Source: Spirochaetia bacterium (GTDB lineage Bacteria; Spirochaetota; Spirochaetia; Treponematales; Treponemataceae). Taken from it: a DNA stretch of 9,544 bases. Numbering within the stretch: position 1 is the stretch's first letter; the number at the start of each line of letters is the position of its first letter. Location of the stretch: assembly GCA_900769975.1 (NCBI GenBank), contig CAAGIR010000019.1:1-9544 (forward strand), read 5' to 3'. The translations under genes were made by a program, and so were the position numbers. Positions 6,673-9,544 of this stretch are shown here, piece after piece. The notes under the pieces were generated by a model that saw only the letters and a program-made list of their open reading frames with translations, did no database searches and was not told the origin of the DNA.

Positions 6673-6699
6673 ATGTTTGATGATAAGGATGATAAGTAA
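6673..6699 (+). other. Mini reading frame before MuF; possible remnant of the original portal 3' end
   Basis: ATG 6673 opens an eight-codon frame reading MFDDKDDK and ending at TAA 6697-6699, whose last base is the A of the MuF start codon (TAATG). The DNA at 6679-6696 matches the last codons of the portal gene (from 5956) at 13 of 18 positions and encodes a similar acidic string. It could be the stranded original end of the portal gene, which would normally stop on the MuF start, or a coupling leader. It has no ribosome site of its own. Confidence 0.35.
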
Positions 6700-8522
6700 T
6701 GGCTAATTATTGGCAAGATAGATTTGTTCAGCTTGAAAAGGCACAGATGAACAAAGGAATTGAATATTACCATGAACTTGAAAAGCAATATTCAAAGGCT
6801 GCTGAAGAAGTTCAGAAGGAAATAATGAAATGGTATGGTAGACTTGCCAAAAACAATGAAATCAGTGTATCAGAAGCAAGAAAGCTTCTTACAAAGGATG
6901 AATTACAGGAGTTCAAGTGGTCAGTTGAAACATACATCCAAAAGGGCAGGGAAAATGATATTGATGGCAGATGGATGAAAGAACTTGAAAACGCATCTGC
7001 AAAGGTACATATAAACCGCCTGGAAGCTATGAAACTTCAAATGCAACAACAGGTTGAAATGCTTTATGGTAATGAACTTGATTCCTTTGATAAACACATT
7101 CGTGATACATACACAGAAGGCTTTTATAGAACAGCCTATGAGATTCAGAAAGGCTTGGGGGTTGGAACAAACCTTGCAAAGCTAGATACTGAAAAGATAA
7201 ATAAAATAATAGCAAAGCCTTGGACAGCTGACGGAAGCAATTTCAGTTCAAGGATATGGAAACAGAAGAATCAGCTTGTGAATGAACTGCATAATGGTCT
7301 TTCACAGGCTTTTATTCGTGGAACAGAACCATATGATCTTACCAAGCAGATATCAGAGAGGTTCAAGGTTTCCAAAGGACAGGCAGGAAGGCTTGTAATG
7401 ACAGAAACCGCATATTTCCATTCTGCTGCCCAAATAGATGCATTCAAGGAACTTGGTGTCAAGGAATATGAAATCACAGCGGTTCTTGATAGCAGAACAT
7501 CAGAGTTATGCAGGGATATGGATGGAAAGCATCTTCCTGTTTCTGAATTCAAGGCAGGAATCACCGCACCGCCTTTCCATTGTTGGTGTAGGTCAACAAC
7601 AGTTCCTTACTTCAATGATGAATTCACTGAAGAAGAAACCAGGATTGCAAGGGGCGCAGATGATAAGCTTTATGAAGTGCCTTACAACATGACTTACAGG
7701 GAATGGGAAAAGAAGTTTGTTGATGGTGATAAATCAGGATTGAAATCTGTAAATAAAGATAATACAATAGAGTTGAAAAAGAAGATTGCAGATACTGATG
7801 TTCAAATTTCAGAGTTAAAAAAGCAGTTTAGTGATATAACAGAAGGTTATTCTTATGATGATTGGTTCAAAGATTTTGATTCAATAGAAGATGGTTATGG
7901 TGATATAACCAAAGATGATGAACCAAATGTAATAAAACTGAAAGATATCACGAAAAAAATAAAAGACATGATTTCAAAAAAGAATTCTTTGAAATCACAG
8001 CTTCCTATCCTTGGTGGACAAGGCAAACCATTCAATATTACGGATGCGATAAAAGGTGCAAATCCAAACTTTGGTTCTGATCCTTCGTATAGAATAAATT
8101 GTCAAAGATGTGTTCAGGCATATGAATACAGAAGAAGGGGATTTGATGTTGAAGCATTACCTAAACCAAAGAAAAAAGATACTATAATTTGGGGAAATGA
8201 ATGTTTTGTTGATTCTAATGGTAATACACCACAGTTCAAATTTAATCAATCTGAAGCTGCTGTCAAAAATGAATTGAAAAATGCTAAAGAAGGTTCAAGA
8301 TATATAATATATGTAAAATGGAAGAAAAAATCGGCACATGTATTTATCGCAGAAAAAGAAAATGGTGTGATAAGATATCTTGATCCACAAAGTAATAAAT
8401 TAGATGCAAGCGGACATTTTTCAATGGGAAAAGAAAATCACTACGGCTTTTTGCGTATTGATGATAAAGATATTACAACGGATTTAAAAATTATCAATGC
8501 TACAATGAAGCAAAAGGGGTAA
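6699..8522 (+). CDS. MuF head protein fused to a papain-fold (Tox-PL-like) toxin
   Basis: The 607-residue protein is about twice the length of SPP1 gp7. Residues 1-310 are the head part: helical N-terminus, then a MuF domain with TETAY (235-239), VLDSRTSELCRDMDGK (262-277) and the Cys/His end PPFHCWCRST (291-300). MuF proteins sit inside the head near the portal. Residues 355-435 are lysine-rich coiled-coil linker. Residues 440-607 look like papain fold toxin 1 (predicted glutamine deamidase): NCQRCVQAYEYRRRGFDVEA (467-486) with candidate nucleophiles C468/C471, histidine in SAHVFIAE (H547) and aspartate in YLDPQSNK (D562). Catalytic Cys, His and Asp are all present. Start ATG 6699 follows AAGGAT (6685-6690). 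MuF-toxin fusions are known in temperate phages; the target is unknown. The toxin half looks more AT-rich than the head half. Confidence 0.92.
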   Translation: MANYWQDRFVQLEKAQMNKGIEYYHELEKQYSKAAEEVQKEIMKWYGRLAKNNEISVSEARKLLTKDELQEFKWSVETYIQKGRENDIDGRWMKELENASAKVHINRLEAMKLQMQQQVEMLYGNELDSFDKHIRDTYTEGFYRTAYEIQKGLGVGTNLAKLDTEKINKIIAKPWTADGSNFSSRIWKQKNQLVNELHNGLSQAFIRGTEPYDLTKQISERFKVSKGQAGRLVMTETAYFHSAAQIDAFKELGVKEYEITAVLDSRTSELCRDMDGKHLPVSEFKAGITAPPFHCWCRSTTVPYFNDEFTEEETRIARGADDKLYEVPYNMTYREWEKKFVDGDKSGLKSVNKDNTIELKKKIADTDVQISELKKQFSDITEGYSYDDWFKDFDSIEDGYGDITKDDEPNVIKLKDITKKIKDMISKKNSLKSQLPILGGQGKPFNITDAIKGANPNFGSDPSYRINCQRCVQAYEYRRRGFDVEALPKPKKKDTIIWGNECFVDSNGNTPQFKFNQSEAAVKNELKNAKEGSRYIIYVKWKKKSAHVFIAEKENGVIRYLDPQSNKLDASGHFSMGKENHYGFLRIDDKDITTDLKIINATMKQKG

Positions 8523-8527
8523 CTAGT

Positions 8528-8701
8528 ATGGATGAAAAAATCATAAAAGAATACTTCTTGGAAGATGATCCAAGTTTTGAAATTGTAAAAACTGAAAAAA
8601 TGCAGCATCTTGAGGGAAGATATTATAAGGTGTTTTCCAAAGATGAAACAGTGGAAGTATTCATTGATGATAATGATAATGTTCAAATTCTTCCTGAATA
8701 A
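8528..8701 (+). CDS. Candidate immunity protein for the MuF toxin, 57 aa
   Basis: ATG 8528 lies five bases after the MuF-toxin stop, with AAAGGGG (8514-8519) 8 bases upstream inside the toxin's last codons, so the two are co-translated. The protein is small and acidic: helix EKIIKEYFLEDDPSFEIVK, then predicted strands RYYKVFSK, VEVFIDDN and NVQILPE. This one-helix, three-strand shape with high acidic content suits an inhibitor of a lysine-rich toxin. I recognise no named family. The immunity role is inferred from position, size, charge and the terminator that closes the pair 9 bases later. Confidence 0.78.
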   Translation: MDEKIIKEYFLEDDPSFEIVKTEKMQHLEGRYYKVFSKDETVEVFIDDNDNVQILPE

Positions 8702-8710
8702 TTGATTACG

Positions 8711-8736
8711 AAGCATCCTTTGCAGGGTGCTTTTTT
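8711..8736 (+). terminator. Intrinsic terminator closing the MuF toxin-immunity pair
   Basis: AAGCATCC (8711-8718) pairs with GGGTGCTT (8725-8732), eight pairs including one T-G, around a six-base loop, with a T run at 8731-8736. It begins nine bases after the immunity stop codon. With the next terminator it isolates the cysteine-rich gene. Confidence 0.83.
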
Positions 8737-8749
8737 AATGGGAAAATCT

Positions 8750-8896
8750 ATGAAAGATAAAACAGAAATTCAGTTGCCATGTCCTTTCAAGACAACGAAA
8801 GGATATCATGTGACATCATCCTGCTGCATTGAAAGAACGTATTGCAGTAAAAGGAAAGCATGGTGTTCAGAAGTAAATAATTGTAAGTACAAATAG
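8750..8896 (+). CDS. Cysteine-rich small protein of unknown function, 48 aa
   Basis: I start this gene at ATG 8750, six bases after GGGA (8740-8743); an in-frame ATG at 8738 (52 residues) abuts the preceding T-tract and has no ribosome site. The protein has six cysteines in 48 residues (C11, C25, C26, C32, C39, C45) and is basic. The first lies in LPCPF and the rest in TSSCCIERTYC, AWC and NNCK. The spacing suggests metal binding or disulphides, but it matches no zinc-finger type I can name. It lies between two terminators, so it is either a separate accessory gene or expressed by readthrough. Function unknown. Confidence 0.6.
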   Translation: MKDKTEIQLPCPFKTTKGYHVTSSCCIERTYCSKRKAWCSEVNNCKYK

Positions 8897-8931
8897 TCGA
8901 TTCGGAATAAAATGTTCCGTTTCGGCTTTTT
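8896..8931 (+). terminator. Intrinsic terminator before the fibre-like gene
   Basis: GTCGA (8896-8900) pairs with TCGGC (8922-8926) and CGGAA (8903-8907) with TTCCG (8915-8919), separated by a symmetrical 2x2 T-T internal loop; T8927-8931 follow. The interruption makes it weaker than the other three. It starts at the last base of the preceding stop codon. Confidence 0.68.
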
Positions 8932-8958
8932 AAATGCACAAAAGAAGGCGGTGAAGTA

Positions 8959-9544
8959 ATGCAATTTACAAACAGACTATTATTAAAAAAGCCTGATCTT
9001 GATGATGCGTACAACGTTAATGATTTTAACGAAAATTATCAGAAGATCAGTGAAGCTTTTGCAGGTGTTCCTGTTAAGGCAGAAGGAATCAAGACAATTG
9101 ATGAATATGTTGAATACAGGAAAAATGAAGCATCAGAAATGAAGCGTGGTGACACAGTATCAATTGATAATGTCATTTACATTCTTCTTGGTGATGATCC
9201 TTTGAATGCATCTAATTGGAAGCCTTATGGTTCAGAAGCATTCATTCTGATGCGTGAAGGTAAATATGTTCCTATCAGTGAACGAATCAAGCAAAGCATT
9301 TATTTGCAAGTAGGAAACAAAAGAAGGGTTATTGTTCGTGTGTTCAAAGAGTTCTTCAAGAACCTATTTGTTACATCATCACCTACACAGGTTATTGAAG
9401 GCATTGCTTATTCGATTATAAAGGATAAGGTGACAGTTGCAGGAGTTGCAACAAATGATTCCGAATTATCACTTGGTTCAATGACCATGAAGGCAGGTGA
9501 TACCTATGATGTGAAAGGATGTGCCACAGGCGGTTCATCTTCAA
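8959..9544 (+). CDS. Phage head- or tail-fibre-like protein (5' part, runs off the window)
   Basis: ATG 8959 is preceded by AAGGCGGTGA (8945-8954). The 195 visible residues open with FTNRLLLKKP, an acidic DLDDAYNVNDFNEN and YQKISEAF (residues 3-34), the pattern of LxKPxxxDxYxIxDFNENxxxI seen at the N-terminus of many Firmicute phage fibre proteins, where it anchors the fibre. A beta-rich middle follows. Residues about 150-195 resemble a repeated phage carbohydrate-binding-like beta-sandwich: KDKVTVAGVATNDSELSLG, then MKAGDTYDVKGCATGGSSS, the last being the usual GCPSGG-type end. The C-terminus is outside the window. Directly after MuF in the head module, a capsid-decorating head fibre is as likely as a tail fibre. 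Confidence 0.72.
   Translation, partial: MQFTNRLLLKKPDLDDAYNVNDFNENYQKISEAFAGVPVKAEGIKTIDEYVEYRKNEASEMKRGDTVSIDNVIYILLGDDPLNASNWKPYGSEAFILMREGKYVPISERIKQSIYLQVGNKRRVIVRVFKEFFKNLFVTSSPTQVIEGIAYSIIKDKVTVAGVATNDSELSLGSMTMKAGDTYDVKGCATGGSSS

Noticed and set aside
8702..8896. Longer 64-residue version of the cysteine-rich protein starting at TTG 8702
   Set aside because: This start would read through the terminator hairpin at 8711-8736 and has no ribosome site; 8750 is better supported.
1..9544. tRNA genes, insertion sequences, integrase gene or attachment sites
   Set aside because: No cloverleaf, transposase, recombinase motif or terminal repeat was seen on either strand; only the HNH gene looks mobile.

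Overview
The window is a packaging-and-head segment of a temperate, tailed double-stranded DNA phage or prophage. The host is most likely a low-GC Firmicute of the gut Clostridia type (Lachnospiraceae-like). This rests on the AT-rich sequence, strong AGGAGG-like ribosome sites, and the gene set and order: sigma-like late regulator, small terminase, large terminase, SPP1-type portal, MuF protein. Host assignment is inference; no chromosomal gene or attachment site is present. Every gene I can support is on the + strand.

Layout. Bases 1-638 are the end of the early/control region: a possible regulator tail (1-36), a small unknown protein (38-208) and a DUF1492/sigma-70-region-4-like late regulator (177-638). 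The regulator's 3' end carries a tandem 15-bp direct repeat. Bases 639-872 are non-coding and hold a TATAAT box, a strong intrinsic terminator and two CCTGnCAGG palindromes; this looks like the early/late transcription switch. Bases 873-2358 carry three tightly coupled genes (two start with TTG): a 41-aa protein, an ABC-type ATPase fused to a GNAT acyltransferase domain, and a 72-aa protein. Bases 2392-5979 are the packaging machine: TerS, an unknown 111-aa protein, TerL and the portal.

Bases 5988-6671 hold an HNH/AP2 homing-type endonuclease with its own terminator, inserted between portal and MuF. Just before the MuF start lies a short acidic open stretch that resembles the tail of the portal gene and may be a leftover of its original 3' end. 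Bases 6699-8522 encode a 607-aa MuF head protein about twice the usual length. Its extra C-terminal half ends in a papain-fold (Tox-PL-like, predicted glutamine deamidase) toxin domain. A 57-aa acidic protein directly downstream (8528-8701) is the likely immunity protein, followed by a terminator. A six-cysteine 48-aa protein (8750-8896) sits between two terminators. The window ends inside a head- or tail-fibre-like gene (8959 onward).

How it fits together. The sigma-like regulator probably turns on the late genes. TerS and TerL cut the concatemer and pump DNA through the portal, while MuF sits inside the head near the portal and could leave with the DNA. The toxin fusion and adjacent candidate immunity gene make this a MuF polymorphic toxin locus, a class already reported in temperate phages; the particular toxin-immunity pair is the most interesting part. 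Four intrinsic terminators inside what should be one late operon suggest either antitermination or accessory cassettes that bring their own terminators.
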